From the NCBI GenBank assembly GCA_023630215.1, contig JALPRQ010000001.1:682001-746000 (forward strand): a stretch of 64,000 bases of DNA, given 5' to 3'. The first letter of the stretch is position 1. Every line of letters begins with the position of its first letter. The stretch comes from Rhodobacteraceae bacterium NBU2976. GTDB lineage: Bacteria > Pseudomonadota > Alphaproteobacteria > Rhodobacterales > Rhodobacteraceae. The notes beneath the pieces are model-generated. The model made no database searches and was not told the DNA's origin. It saw only the letters and a list, made by a program, of their open reading frames with translations. Of the stretch, positions 35,771 to 44,301 are shown piece after piece. Made by a program: the position numbers and the translations under genes.

Positions 35771-36646
35771 ATGTCTGACGTAACTGTTTCAAAACCAAAG
35801 ACGACACGTTCGTGGGCCTGGCTGGGTATCGCGCCGTTCATTCTGTTTGCCGTGATGTTCCTGATTCTGCCGACGATGCATATCATTATCGGGGCGTTCA
35901 AAAACCAACAGGGCGAGGTGACGCTGGATAATATCCGCAACCTGTTCCAGCCCTCGATCATGGCGTCCTATTGGATATCGATCAAAATTTCGGTCGCCTC
36001 GGCGTTCTTTGGCTGTCTGATCGGGTTTGCGATTGCGGCCTCGGTGACGCTGGGCGGATTGCCGAAATGGATACGGGCGCCGTTGATGACCTTTTCTGGG
36101 GTGGCCTCGAACTTTGCCGGGGTGCCGCTGGCATTTGCGTTTATCGCGACGCTGGGGCGGCTGGGGCTGGTGACCGTGCTGCTGAAAAGCTGGTTCGGGA
36201 TTAATATTTACGCGATGGGCTTTAACCTGCTTAGCTTTTTCGGGCTGACGATTACCTATCTGTTCTTCCAGATTCCGTTGATGGTCCTGATTGTGACGCC
36301 GGCGCTGGATGGGCTGAAAAAAGAATGGAAAGAGGCGGCGCAAATATTGGGGGCTTCGGGGTTCCAATATTGGCGGATGGTCGCTTTGCCGATCCTGTGG
36401 CCCACGCTATTGGGGACATTTGCGTTATTATTCGCGAATGCGTTTGGGGCGGTTGCGACCGCTTATGCGCTGACAGGATCGTCGCTGTCGATTGTGCCGA
36501 TCCTGTTGTTCGCACAAATCCGAGGTGACGTATTGCAGGACCCGCATCTGGGCTATGCGCTGGCGTTTGGGATGATTGTGATCACCGGTTTTGCCAACGG
36601 AATTTACATCTGGATGCGCACCCGCGCCGAAAGGTGGATGAAATGA
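35771..36646 (+). CDS. ABC transporter permease, PotB-like
   Basis: A 291-residue inner-membrane permease with six or so hydrophobic segments. The EAA-type coupling loop is EWKEAAQILGASGFQYWRMVALPILWPTLLG (about residues 190-220). MSDVTVSKPKTTRSW at ATG 35771 is the likely start; an ATG at 35753 would sit in the loop of the hairpin. Its stop overlaps the next permease ATG (ATGA). Confidence 0.88.
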   Translation: MSDVTVSKPKTTRSWAWLGIAPFILFAVMFLILPTMHIIIGAFKNQQGEVTLDNIRNLFQPSIMASYWISIKISVASAFFGCLIGFAIAASVTLGGLPKWIRAPLMTFSGVASNFAGVPLAFAFIATLGRLGLVTVLLKSWFGINIYAMGFNLLSFFGLTITYLFFQIPLMVLIVTPALDGLKKEWKEAAQILGASGFQYWRMVALPILWPTLLGTFALLFANAFGAVATAYALTGSSLSIVPILLFAQIRGDVLQDPHLGYALAFGMIVITGFANGIYIWMRTRAERWMK

Positions 36647-37428
36647 GCAAGAAGATCTGGTCATGGCTGGCGCTGGTGTTTGGTATCCTGTATTTCGGAT
36701 TGCCGCTGCTGGGGACGCTGGAATTCTCGCTGAAAATGCGGCGCGGAGTTTATTCGCTGGACGCTTATGCTGCCGTTTTGAACGATCCGCAATTTCGCGC
36801 GACCTTTAGCTATTCGGTGATCATGGCGCTGTTCACAATTGTGCTGGGCGTGATCATTGTGGTGCCGACGGCATACTGGGTGCAGCTGAAATATCGACGC
36901 TTGCGACCCTTTATCGAATTCATCACGCTGCTGCCGCTGGTCATTCCGCCCATCGTTGTCGTGTTCGGCTATATCCGTTTGTATAACACCTCGTCATGGT
37001 TGCCGTTAACCGGGTCGGCGATGGGCACGAATATCCTGTTGATGTTCGGTTATGCGACGCTGTCGCTGCCCTATATGTACCGGGCGGTTGATACCGGATT
37101 GCGCGCGATTGATGTCAGGACATTGACCGAGGCGGCGGAAAGCCTTGGCGCGAATTGGCTGACAATCATGACGCGGGTGATCATGCCCAATGTGCTGGTT
37201 GCGATCCTGTCGGGCGCGTTCCTGACATTTGCGATTGTGATTGGCGAGTTCGTGATGGCAGCCCTGTTAAACCGTCCGGCGTTTGGACCTTATTTGCAGA
37301 TCATGGGGGCGAACCGCGCCTATGAACCCGCCGCGTTGGCGGTGATTGCGTTTGCGATCACGTGGGCCTGCATGGGGCTGATCCAGCTGGTCACCCGTTT
37401 CCAGAAATTCTCCAGAGTAGCGCGGTAA
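36643..37428 (+). CDS. ABC transporter permease, PotC-like
   Basis: A 261-residue inner-membrane permease with about six hydrophobic helices. The coupling loop is LTEAAESLGANWLTIMTRVIMPNVLVAILSG (about residues 160-190), followed by GEFVMAALLNRP. ATG 36643 overlaps the stop of the first permease; the frame is open from a GTG at 36634 but the ATGA overlap is more typical. It partners the preceding permease. Confidence 0.88.
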   Translation: MSKKIWSWLALVFGILYFGLPLLGTLEFSLKMRRGVYSLDAYAAVLNDPQFRATFSYSVIMALFTIVLGVIIVVPTAYWVQLKYRRLRPFIEFITLLPLVIPPIVVVFGYIRLYNTSSWLPLTGSAMGTNILLMFGYATLSLPYMYRAVDTGLRAIDVRTLTEAAESLGANWLTIMTRVIMPNVLVAILSGAFLTFAIVIGEFVMAALLNRPAFGPYLQIMGANRAYEPAALAVIAFAITWACMGLIQLVTRFQKFSRVAR

Positions 37429-37431
37429 GTT

Positions 37432-38481
37432 ATGGCCTTTCTTGATTTATCCAATCTGCAAAAGTTCTACGGGACCAACCATGTCGTCAAGGATTTCAGT
37501 ATCGGAATCGAGAAGGGGGAGTTTATCTCGTTCCTCGGTCCGTCGGGATGCGGAAAAACCACAACGTTGCGCATGGTCGCCGGGTTCGAAGTGCCGGATC
37601 AGGGTGCTATCAGCATTGACGGTCAGGATGTGGTTCGGCTGAAACCAAATCAGCGAAATATCGGCATGGTGTTTCAGGCCTATGCCCTGTTTCCCAATAT
37701 GACGGTGGCGCAGAATGTGGGGTTTGGGCTGAAAATCGCGGGGAAACCCAAGGATCAGATTGCTGAACGGGTGACAGAAATGCTGGCGCTTGTTGGGCTG
37801 AAGGATTTTGGCGCACGTTACCCGTTCCAGCTGTCTGGTGGGCAGCAACAGCGCGTGGCACTGGCCCGTGCATTGGCACCCAGCCCGCAAGTGTTGCTGC
37901 TGGACGAGCCACTTTCGGCGCTGGATGCCAAAATCCGTGTGTCGCTACGAGAAGAAATTCGCAACATTCAGCGCGATCTGGGAATTACGACAATTTACGT
38001 CACCCACGATCAGGAAGAGGCGCTGAGCATGTCGGACCGGATTGTTGTGATGCATGACGGTATCGCCGAACAGATCGGCGAACCGTTCGAGATCTATAAC
38101 AAACCTGCCTCTCGCTTTGTCGCCGAATTTGTTGGCACGCTTAACCTGATAGATGCGACGGTCGAGGACAGCAGCACCGGGCGTGTGAAGGTTGCAGGGC
38201 AACATCTGGAACTGGGACGCTCGCTAGAGGCGGTAAACGGGGCCACAGTTTCCCTTGCGTTGCGTCCGGAAACGGTGCGGTTGGGCCGCATTGCTGATGG
38301 TGATCAAACCCTGACCGGATTGGTCGAGGAGGTTAGCTTTCTGGGGTCCGTCGTGCGGATAAAAGTGGCGCTTGGCGGAAATCATATCGTGCTGGATACG
38401 TTCAACCGGACAATCTCAAAGCCGCCATCGATTGGTGACCAGATCGAGGTCAGTTTTCCATCAGAATCTGTAATGATCTGA
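37432..38481 (+). CDS. ABC transporter ATP-binding protein, PotA-like with TOBE domain
   Basis: A 349-residue ATPase. Walker A GPSGCGKTT (about 37-45), Q-loop VFQAYALFPNMTV, signature LSGGQQQRVALARAL, Walker B VLLLDEPLSALD and switch VTHDQEEALSMSDR are all canonical. Residues about 235-349 form the TOBE domain of polyamine/iron/sugar importers (SLALRPETVRLG, VSFLGSVVRIKV). Three bases after the second permease. Last gene of the operon. Confidence 0.92.
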   Translation: MAFLDLSNLQKFYGTNHVVKDFSIGIEKGEFISFLGPSGCGKTTTLRMVAGFEVPDQGAISIDGQDVVRLKPNQRNIGMVFQAYALFPNMTVAQNVGFGLKIAGKPKDQIAERVTEMLALVGLKDFGARYPFQLSGGQQQRVALARALAPSPQVLLLDEPLSALDAKIRVSLREEIRNIQRDLGITTIYVTHDQEEALSMSDRIVVMHDGIAEQIGEPFEIYNKPASRFVAEFVGTLNLIDATVEDSSTGRVKVAGQHLELGRSLEAVNGATVSLALRPETVRLGRIADGDQTLTGLVEEVSFLGSVVRIKVALGGNHIVLDTFNRTISKPPSIGDQIEVSFPSESVMI

Positions 38482-38504
38482 CAATTTTTTCGGAGAGGCA
38501 AACA

Positions 38505-38516
38505 ACGGTGACATAA
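38505..38516. promoter_or_regulatory. Second copy of the ACGGTGACATAA element
   Basis: An exact copy of the 12-mer found before the WYL regulator (34431-34442), 56 bp upstream of the hydrolase ATG. A poorer half copy (GTGCGAAA) sits 11 bp further on. Possible site for the WYL regulator. Confidence 0.45.
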
Positions 38517-38571
38517 TGGTGCGAAACAGTGTTCTAGACCAAGGGTATTGCAACACTGAAAGGAACATATC

Positions 38572-39153
38572 ATGTCAACAATCATTCTCTTCCACTCTGC
38601 ACTTGGTCTTCGTCCGGCAGTACGTGACTTTGCTGAGGCGCTGCGCGCTGACGGCCACACGGTCGTTACGCCGGATCTGTTCGACGGCGAGGTTTTTGAC
38701 AAGCTTGAAGATGGTGTGGACAAGCGAGATGCACTGGGCATTCCTGAGCTGGTCGGGCGTGCGTTCGCGGCCGTCGAAGGGCTGCCGACGGATGTTTATT
38801 ACGCTGGCTTTTCGATGGGTGCTGCCTCGGCACAGATGCTGGCGGGGTCTCGCCCGGGAGCCAAAGGGTGTATCCTGATGCACGCGGCGCTGCCATTACA
38901 GATGATGGGAATCGAAAGCTGGCCATCAGAAGTGCCGGTGCAGTTCTTCGCCACCAGAAACGATCCATGGGTGCCAACGGAAATGGTGGATGCAGTTCGC
39001 GCGTCTGTCCCGGATTTTACCGAAACCTGGTACGAGGGTGACCAGCATCTGTTCGCAGATGCGGACAGTGACGATTATCTGCCGGATGCCGCCAGCGACA
39101 TGCTGCGCAAGGTGCGATCCTTTGTAAATGCAGATGCACTGGTCGAGGCGTAG
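38572..39153 (+). CDS. Dienelactone hydrolase-like alpha/beta hydrolase
   Basis: A 193-residue cytoplasmic alpha/beta hydrolase. Nucleophile elbow GFSMGAAS (Ser at about 84), acid in TRNDPWV and histidine in YEGDQHLFAD give a full triad; dienelactone hydrolases of ring-cleavage pathways usually have Cys at the nucleophile, so this is a Ser variant with unknown substrate. GGAAC lies upstream of ATG 38572. The promoter region has the shared 12-mer element and an inverted repeat CAGTGTT/AACACTG (38527-38533 and 38552-38558). Followed by its own terminator. Confidence 0.85.
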   Translation: MSTIILFHSALGLRPAVRDFAEALRADGHTVVTPDLFDGEVFDKLEDGVDKRDALGIPELVGRAFAAVEGLPTDVYYAGFSMGAASAQMLAGSRPGAKGCILMHAALPLQMMGIESWPSEVPVQFFATRNDPWVPTEMVDAVRASVPDFTETWYEGDQHLFADADSDDYLPDAASDMLRKVRSFVNADALVEA

Positions 39154-39163
39154 TTTTCAAATC

Positions 39164-39200
39164 CAGCAGGGCGCTGTGAATGCGCCCTGCTGAGGCTTTT
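39164..39200 (+). terminator. Terminator after hydrolase gene
   Basis: CAGCAGGGCGC-TGTGAAT-GCGCCCTGCTG, a perfect 11-bp stem, followed after AGGC by TTTT. Confidence 0.8.
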
Positions 39201-39282
39201 ACGAGCCCGGGAAAACTTGTTACCTGTAATGATTTTCACCCTTGACCATACAGATATCCCCTTCTAAGTAGGCCGTCGTTGT

Positions 39283-39358
39283 GGGCCCGTAGCTCAGTTG
39301 GTAGAGCAACTGACTTTTAATCAGTGGGTCACAGGTTCGAATCCTGTCGGGCTCACCA
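39283..39358 (+). tRNA. tRNA-Lys (anticodon UUU)
   Basis: A full 76-base cloverleaf with encoded CCA. Acceptor GGGCCCG pairs with CGGGCTC (one G-T), D-arm AGCTCAGTTGGTAGAGC, anticodon stem CTGAC/... with loop containing TTT and flanking stem ATCAG, T-arm ACAGG-TTCGAAT-CCTGT. It lies alone between a hydrolase terminator and a membrane protein gene. Confidence 0.96.
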
Positions 39359-39501
39359 TTATTTCCCCATCCCATGTTGATCACTGTCCGATGCAATTTC
39401 TTGGCGGGCTTGCGCCAAAAAATAGTTGGTTTCGACAGGCGATCCCGAATAGCATCTTCAGAATTTCTGCATGCATTGGCTGTGGCGAGGGGGATAATAG
39501 G

Positions 39502-40839
39502 GTGACGGACACGACATCGGACATGCCGAAAGGGATGATGGCACGGGCGCGCTGGGCGGCGGAAAATACCCCTGACAACCGCAACCGCGCCGTTGATCTT
39601 TATCGCGCTATCGCGATCTCCTTTGTGATCCTTGGACATTGGCTGTTGATCGCACCCGTTATTCGTGGCGGCGAGTTGCAGTTAACGATCCTGCTGGCAG
39701 AACAGACCTGGACGCAATATGCGACCTGGCTGTTTCAGGTGATGCCGATCTTTTTCTTTGTCGGCGGATTTTCCAATGGTTTGTCGTGGAATTCAGCCCA
39801 AAAAGACCCAGAGAAGGCGCGGGTATGGGCGTCGACCCGATTGGCGCGGCTGTTGAAACCGACCGTGCCATTGGTGTTGTTTTGGGCCGTCGCTGCGTTT
39901 GTGGCGCGTCAATTGGGGGTTGCACCCGACCTGATCGCGGGTGCGAGTCAGGCGTCATTGGTCCCGATCTGGTTTTTGGCGGTCTATATCATGATCACGA
40001 TCACCGTCCCCGTCAGCCATATGCTGTGGCAAAAGCTGGGGTTTGCATCGGTGATCCTGTTGGCGCTGGCGGCAGTGGCCGTGGATGCCATTGCCTTTGG
40101 TCTGCATCAGGGGTGGTTGCGGTGGTCGAACTATGGCTTCGTGTGGCTGTGCGTGCACCAACTTGGGTATTGGTGGCAAGGATCCACGCGGCCAAAGACA
40201 TTTGCTTTGGGGTTCCTTGGTTTTGGGGTGGTGGCGCTGTATGTGCTGATTGCGGTTCTTGGCTATCCGATTTCGATGGTCTCTGTCCCCGGCGAGGAGG
40301 TTTCCAATACCCTGCCGCCGACCGTTGCGATGTTGACGATTGGCACGATCCAGATTGGTGTGGTTTTGATGCTGGAAGGGCCGGCCTCGCGCTGGTTGAT
40401 GCGGGTTGGGCCGTGGTCCAAGGTGATTGTGATGAACCAGATGATCATGTCGATTTATTTGTGGCACATCACGGCGCTGATTGCGGTGGTTGCCATCCTT
40501 ATGGCAATGGGCGGTTTGGGTTTGTCGATGGAGCCTGGAACCGGCGCGTGGTGGGCGTTGCGACCTGTGTGGTTGGCCATCTATGTGCTTGCGTTGATTC
40601 CGTTTGTGATCGTCTTCAGCCGGTTTGAATCCGCAGGCAAAGCCAAGGGATCGGGGCTGCCAGGACCCGCGCAGGCGATTTTGGGCGCTCTGCTGACGTG
40701 TGGCGGGCTGGTAATGATGGCGCTGAAAGGGATCGGGGCGGACAATTTTATCGGCGTGAACTGGATCGCGGTGATCTTGGTGCTGGTCGGCGTTTACCTT
40801 GCCACCCGGGCGTTGCGCCCATCAGGTAATGCGGGGTGA
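39502..40839 (+). CDS. Acyltransferase-3 family membrane protein
   Basis: A 445-residue membrane protein with about ten hydrophobic helices. NRAVDLYRAIAISFVILGHWLL near the start, with the catalytic-type histidine in ILGHW, and QVMPIFFFVGGFSNGLSW match acyltransferase family 3 (OafA/OpgC type), which move acyl groups onto surface sugars. GTG 39502 with GAGGGGG upstream is the best start; the longer frame runs back into the tRNA and cannot be coding there. No sugar-synthesis partner is adjacent. Confidence 0.8.
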   Translation: MTDTTSDMPKGMMARARWAAENTPDNRNRAVDLYRAIAISFVILGHWLLIAPVIRGGELQLTILLAEQTWTQYATWLFQVMPIFFFVGGFSNGLSWNSAQKDPEKARVWASTRLARLLKPTVPLVLFWAVAAFVARQLGVAPDLIAGASQASLVPIWFLAVYIMITITVPVSHMLWQKLGFASVILLALAAVAVDAIAFGLHQGWLRWSNYGFVWLCVHQLGYWWQGSTRPKTFALGFLGFGVVALYVLIAVLGYPISMVSVPGEEVSNTLPPTVAMLTIGTIQIGVVLMLEGPASRWLMRVGPWSKVIVMNQMIMSIYLWHITALIAVVAILMAMGGLGLSMEPGTGAWWALRPVWLAIYVLALIPFVIVFSRFESAGKAKGSGLPGPAQAILGALLTCGGLVMMALKGIGADNFIGVNWIAVILVLVGVYLATRALRPSGNAG

Positions 40840-40910
40840 TCGGCGATGACATCTGGCTCTGCGATGTAATTATAAAAATGTAGCACACGCAATTTGCAAG
40901 AAATTTGCGT

Positions 40911-40920
40911 AATGCAACCT
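40911..40920 (+). repeat. Shared upstream 10-mer, copy 1
   Basis: AATGCAACCT, 61 bp before the LuxR-type gene; an exact copy lies at 42191-42200 before the next gene. AATTTGC occurs twice just upstream (40891 and 40902), offset by 11 bp. Confidence 0.35.
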
Positions 40921-40981
40921 TGGTAATAAATGTGTATACTCGATACAATCTTTGGGCGAAACGTATCCAGTAAAGCAACAC

Positions 40982-42163
40982 ATGACCTCTGCAGAAAACG
41001 CCATTAGCAACGAGACACAACTTCGCGAGCTGATCGGTGTCATTTACGAGTCGTCGATCGAGGAGGTTCAGTGGCTGTCCTTTTTGGAACAGTTACGCGA
41101 AAGCTATCCGAGCATTGGTTGCGCGATTGCCGGTTTTTCCTTCGATTCCGCTGTCCCGATCTTTACGCAAGCGGGTTTCGATGCGGGTTTCATTCGGGAA
41201 TATGCCGCCAATGCCAGCCTGATCAACGATTCCGTCCGCTACATGATCGACAAGCCGATTGGCGAGGTGTTTGGCTATACAATTGTTCCGCCCGAAGAAT
41301 ACTGGAAGCTGAACCTCGTTGAAAACTGGCTGAAACCTCAGGGATTTGGCCCCTCCAGCATGGCGGTTTTAGTGTCGAATGGAGAGCGGTTTCTGGCGAT
41401 CAATATCGCCTATCCGCTAGGGTCCGACGATGCGCTGCGCTTCGCGGTCGAGGACGCGTTGCGCGTGCTGGTGCCCCATATCATCCGCGCGATGGAAATT
41501 GCCCGAAAGGCGGCGCAAAACAAGATCGTGTCCTATTCGCTGAAAGGGCTGTGCGATGCGATTTCCCTGCCGATGCTGGTGACGGATCAGTCCGGACGGC
41601 TGGTGTTCTCTAACAGCACAGGAAAACGGTTTTTGGGCATGTCCGAGGACATCCATGTCGGATCGAACGGTGGGGTCAGCGGCAAGACCACGGCGATTAC
41701 ATCCGATTTGCGGCGCCGGATTGATCATGTTGCGCGGTCGGGCAAGACATCCGGCTTGATGCTGAACAGCCGTTCGGACAATCTGGCCTTTTGCATTCTG
41801 CCGCTAACGCTTGACGAGGCAAGTCAGACCTCGCTCGATTCCCGATTGTTCGGGGTGACGCGATTGGTCGGGCTGTTGATCTGTCAACGCCGTGCAGCGG
41901 CGCTTGACCCCTATCTGCTGCGCGACGTGTTTGGGTTGTCCAACGCCGAGGCGCAGATATGCGGGTATCTGATGATGGGGTGGAGCCCCGATATTATTGC
42001 TGAAAAACTGACCCGGTCGGTGCGTACTGTGCGCAACCATATCCAGTCGATTTACGCCAAGTTTGATGTCAGTTCCCAGAATGGTTTGGCTGATGCACTA
42101 GGTGCGTTCCGGTTGTTTGGAACGATGGTCGAGGAATCGGGTAAACCTGCTCAACTGTCCTAG
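40982..42163 (+). CDS. LuxR-type transcriptional regulator, unknown input
   Basis: A 393-residue regulator. The C-terminal LuxR helix-turn-helix is at about 325-380 (GLSNAEAQICGYLMMGWSPD, then KLTRSVRTVRNHIQSIYAKF). A middle part around ISLPMLVTDQSGRLVFSNSTGKRFL looks like a PAS-type sensor, and the N-terminal 180 residues have no family I can name; no acyl-homoserine-lactone domain is seen. Start ATG 40982 (weak TAAAG upstream) or TTG 40952. Followed by an orphan gene sharing an upstream 10-mer. Confidence 0.85.
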   Translation: MTSAENAISNETQLRELIGVIYESSIEEVQWLSFLEQLRESYPSIGCAIAGFSFDSAVPIFTQAGFDAGFIREYAANASLINDSVRYMIDKPIGEVFGYTIVPPEEYWKLNLVENWLKPQGFGPSSMAVLVSNGERFLAINIAYPLGSDDALRFAVEDALRVLVPHIIRAMEIARKAAQNKIVSYSLKGLCDAISLPMLVTDQSGRLVFSNSTGKRFLGMSEDIHVGSNGGVSGKTTAITSDLRRRIDHVARSGKTSGLMLNSRSDNLAFCILPLTLDEASQTSLDSRLFGVTRLVGLLICQRRAAALDPYLLRDVFGLSNAEAQICGYLMMGWSPDIIAEKLTRSVRTVRNHIQSIYAKFDVSSQNGLADALGAFRLFGTMVEESGKPAQLS

Positions 42164-42190
42164 GCAATATTGCTCAAGCCCCACCCCCAA

Positions 42191-42200
42191 AATGCAACCT
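42191..42200 (+). repeat. Shared upstream 10-mer, copy 2
   Basis: AATGCAACCT again, 72 bp before the orphan gene, in the same orientation and at a similar distance as copy 1. Possible binding half-site of the LuxR-type regulator. Confidence 0.35.
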
Positions 42201-42272
42201 AACCTTGTGGCGACCAGTTTGGTCAGCCCGGCGGTTGAAGCCGGTTCATTGCAAATTCTAGGGGACTAAATC

Positions 42273-43283
42273 ATGACAAAGGTAAGTCTAGGGCCGTTTT
42301 CGGTCGAAGCTGATATTCGCGATTTCGGTGTTCACATCCGGGTAAAACTGGATTTCAAAGTGCTCGATTTCGATTGGGAGGGGACGATCAGTGCGACCAA
42401 CCCAAGTATCGAATTCTCCACCGGTAGCGTGGCGAAATTTTCCGGCAAAATCTCGATCGGGATTGATGATACGACGGGCGAGCTGCGCGCAACAGGGCGC
42501 ATCTGTGTTCCGGTTTATGATCCGCCTTTCAGTATTGGCGAGGAATGTGAATCTTTCGGAACCGGGATCAAGGTTCTGCCGGCTGGCGGTTTGTGTATGC
42601 TGGCGCAGGGGGTAACGAAGGAAGGGCTGTCCTGGTTTGGCCAGAACTATCCCGACAATGTCCCGACCTGTCAGGACATCGCGACCTTCCGCAAACATGC
42701 CTCGCCCGAATTGATCAATGCGCTGATCAGCTTCAAGGATATTTCGGCCAATGGTCAGACCATGACGGCGGCAATCTGCACGGCTTTGAACGGGCTGGGG
42801 ACCGGGATGCTCAATCAAGTGCGTAGCCTGCCGCCTGAAAAGATCGAGCAGGTTCTGTCCGGTGTGGTTACCAATCCGCAAGTGAACGAAATCTACCCCG
42901 GTATTGCCGGCAAATTCGGTCTGACGGCCGAAAAAGGCGACGTCGACGAGGTTCCGGGCGATGCGCAGAGCGTCATCATCGAGATCGCCGAAGAGATCGG
43001 CGTTGCCATCGGATTGGAATTGGCGGTGGCAACCGCGGTGGGTGCCGTTGTCGGGGCCATTGTTGCCGTGGTCGGCGTGACCGGAGGCATCGTGGTTGGC
43101 GGCGTGGCGCTGACACCGTTTATCGTGGTGGCGCTGGTGATCTTCCTTGCGGTTCTGCTGTTGGCGGGGATTGTGCTGATCCCGCTGATCGCACTGGTTA
43201 TCGCCGTCGCGCTGGTGCTGGTCGAAATTTTCGCAACCATGGAAGGTGCCGTTCCCCGCCAGTCGTTGCTGGCGGACGCATAA
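42273..43283 (+). CDS. Orphan protein with beta-rich N-terminus and hydrophobic C-terminus
   Basis: A 336-residue protein I do not recognise, without a signal peptide. Residues 1-110 look beta-rich with alternating hydrophobic residues (VSLGPFSVEADIRDFGVHIRVKLDFKVLDFD). The middle (110-230) is soluble and helical, with four cysteines overall before residue 150. Residues about 242-325 are an almost unbroken Val/Ile/Ala/Gly hydrophobic stretch with glycine zippers (AVGAVVGAIVAVVGVTGG), enough for three helices, as in some pore-forming or membrane-inserting proteins. AGGGGA lies eight bases before ATG 42273. It stands alone behind a LuxR-type regulator and before a terminator. Function unknown. 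Confidence 0.7.
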   Translation: MTKVSLGPFSVEADIRDFGVHIRVKLDFKVLDFDWEGTISATNPSIEFSTGSVAKFSGKISIGIDDTTGELRATGRICVPVYDPPFSIGEECESFGTGIKVLPAGGLCMLAQGVTKEGLSWFGQNYPDNVPTCQDIATFRKHASPELINALISFKDISANGQTMTAAICTALNGLGTGMLNQVRSLPPEKIEQVLSGVVTNPQVNEIYPGIAGKFGLTAEKGDVDEVPGDAQSVIIEIAEEIGVAIGLELAVATAVGAVVGAIVAVVGVTGGIVVGGVALTPFIVVALVIFLAVLLLAGIVLIPLIALVIAVALVLVEIFATMEGAVPRQSLLADA

Positions 43284-43290
43284 CAAAGTT

Positions 43291-43310
43291 GGCGCCGGAA
43301 GACCGGCGCC
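43291..43310. terminator. Bidirectional hairpin between convergent genes
   Basis: GGCGCCGG-AAGA-CCGGCGCC, a perfect 8-bp GC stem with a 4-base loop, between the orphan gene and the convergent reductase gene. T-runs are short on both sides. Confidence 0.7.
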
Positions 43311-43315
43311 TTCGC

Positions 43316-44248
43316 CTATCGCTGAAAGGGTCGGTCCAGATCAAGGTCCGGCCCTACGGGCACGATCTGGGTCGGGTTCAGCGAGGTATGACTCATATAA
43401 TAATGCCGCTTTATATGATCGAAATTGACCGTCTCGGCCACGCCCTCCACCTGATAAAGTTCGCGCATATATTCGCGCAGGTTTGGAAAATCCTCGATCC
43501 GCTGGCGGTTGCATTTGAAATGGACGTTATAGACCTGATCGAACCGGATCAGGGTGGTGAACAATCGCCAGTCGGCTTCGGTCAATGTGTCCCCAACCAG
43601 ATAGCAGGTTTTGGAGAGACGATCCTCGACTGTATCGAGAGCGTCAAACAGAGCGGCGAACGCCTCTTCATACGCGGCCTGCGTGGTTGCAAAGCCGCAT
43701 TTATAGACGCCGTTATTGATGTTGTCGTAAACGAGCGCGTTAATCTCGTCGATCTGGTCGCGCAGGGAGTCAGGGTAATAATCCGCGTCATTTCCGGTCA
43801 GCTCATTAAACGCGCTGTTGAAAATGCGGATGATATCCGCGCTTTCGTTATTCACAATCTGCCCGGTCGCCTTGTCCCAAAGGATCGGCACGGTGGAGCG
43901 TCCGGTATAGACGGAATCCGCCGCTGTATAGATTTGATGCAGGTAGTCAAAACCGTTGATTGGGTCGGGATCGTCACCGAATTCCCACCCGTTATCCAAC
44001 ATCAGCGGGTCAACGACAGTGACGGAGATCAGGTCCTCAAGACCTTTCAGCTTACGGAAAATCAGCGTGCGGTGTGCCCACGGACAGGCGAGGGAAACAT
44101 AAAGATGATAGCGCCCCGCGTCGGGCGTGAACGGCCCGTCTGGTGTAATCTGGTGGCGAAAGGTGGTTTCGCTGCGGATGAATTTTCCATCCTTGTTTTT
44201 CAGTCCCAACCCATCGGATTGCCAAACACCATCAACTAGAACACCCAT
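43316..44248 (-). CDS. Glutathionyl-hydroquinone reductase (YqjG/ECM4 type)
   Basis: A 310-residue glutathione-transferase relative that removes glutathione from glutathionyl-hydroquinones. The catalytic cysteine is in LACPWAHRTLI (about residue 54), followed by STVPILWDK and NNESADIIR, the glutathione site. The C-terminal half (YKCGFATTQAAYE, LTEADWRLFTTLIRFD) is typical of the Xi class. A lone gene with GGAGGGAAAA upstream of its ATG. Confidence 0.93.
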   Translation of the reverse strand: MGVLVDGVWQSDGLGLKNKDGKFIRSETTFRHQITPDGPFTPDAGRYHLYVSLACPWAHRTLIFRKLKGLEDLISVTVVDPLMLDNGWEFGDDPDPINGFDYLHQIYTAADSVYTGRSTVPILWDKATGQIVNNESADIIRIFNSAFNELTGNDADYYPDSLRDQIDEINALVYDNINNGVYKCGFATTQAAYEEAFAALFDALDTVEDRLSKTCYLVGDTLTEADWRLFTTLIRFDQVYNVHFKCNRQRIEDFPNLREYMRELYQVEGVAETVNFDHIKRHYYMSHTSLNPTQIVPVGPDLDLDRPFQR

Positions 44249-44301
44249 CTTTTTCCCTCCTGTCGTTACACCAATCTATTCGGGCGGTATCGGTTCCCGG
44301 A

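Noticed and set aside
39298-39501. N-terminal extension of the acyltransferase frame back into tRNA-Lys
   Set aside because: The tRNA is complete and occupies 39283-39358; a GTG at 39502 with a good ribosome site gives the normal start of the family.
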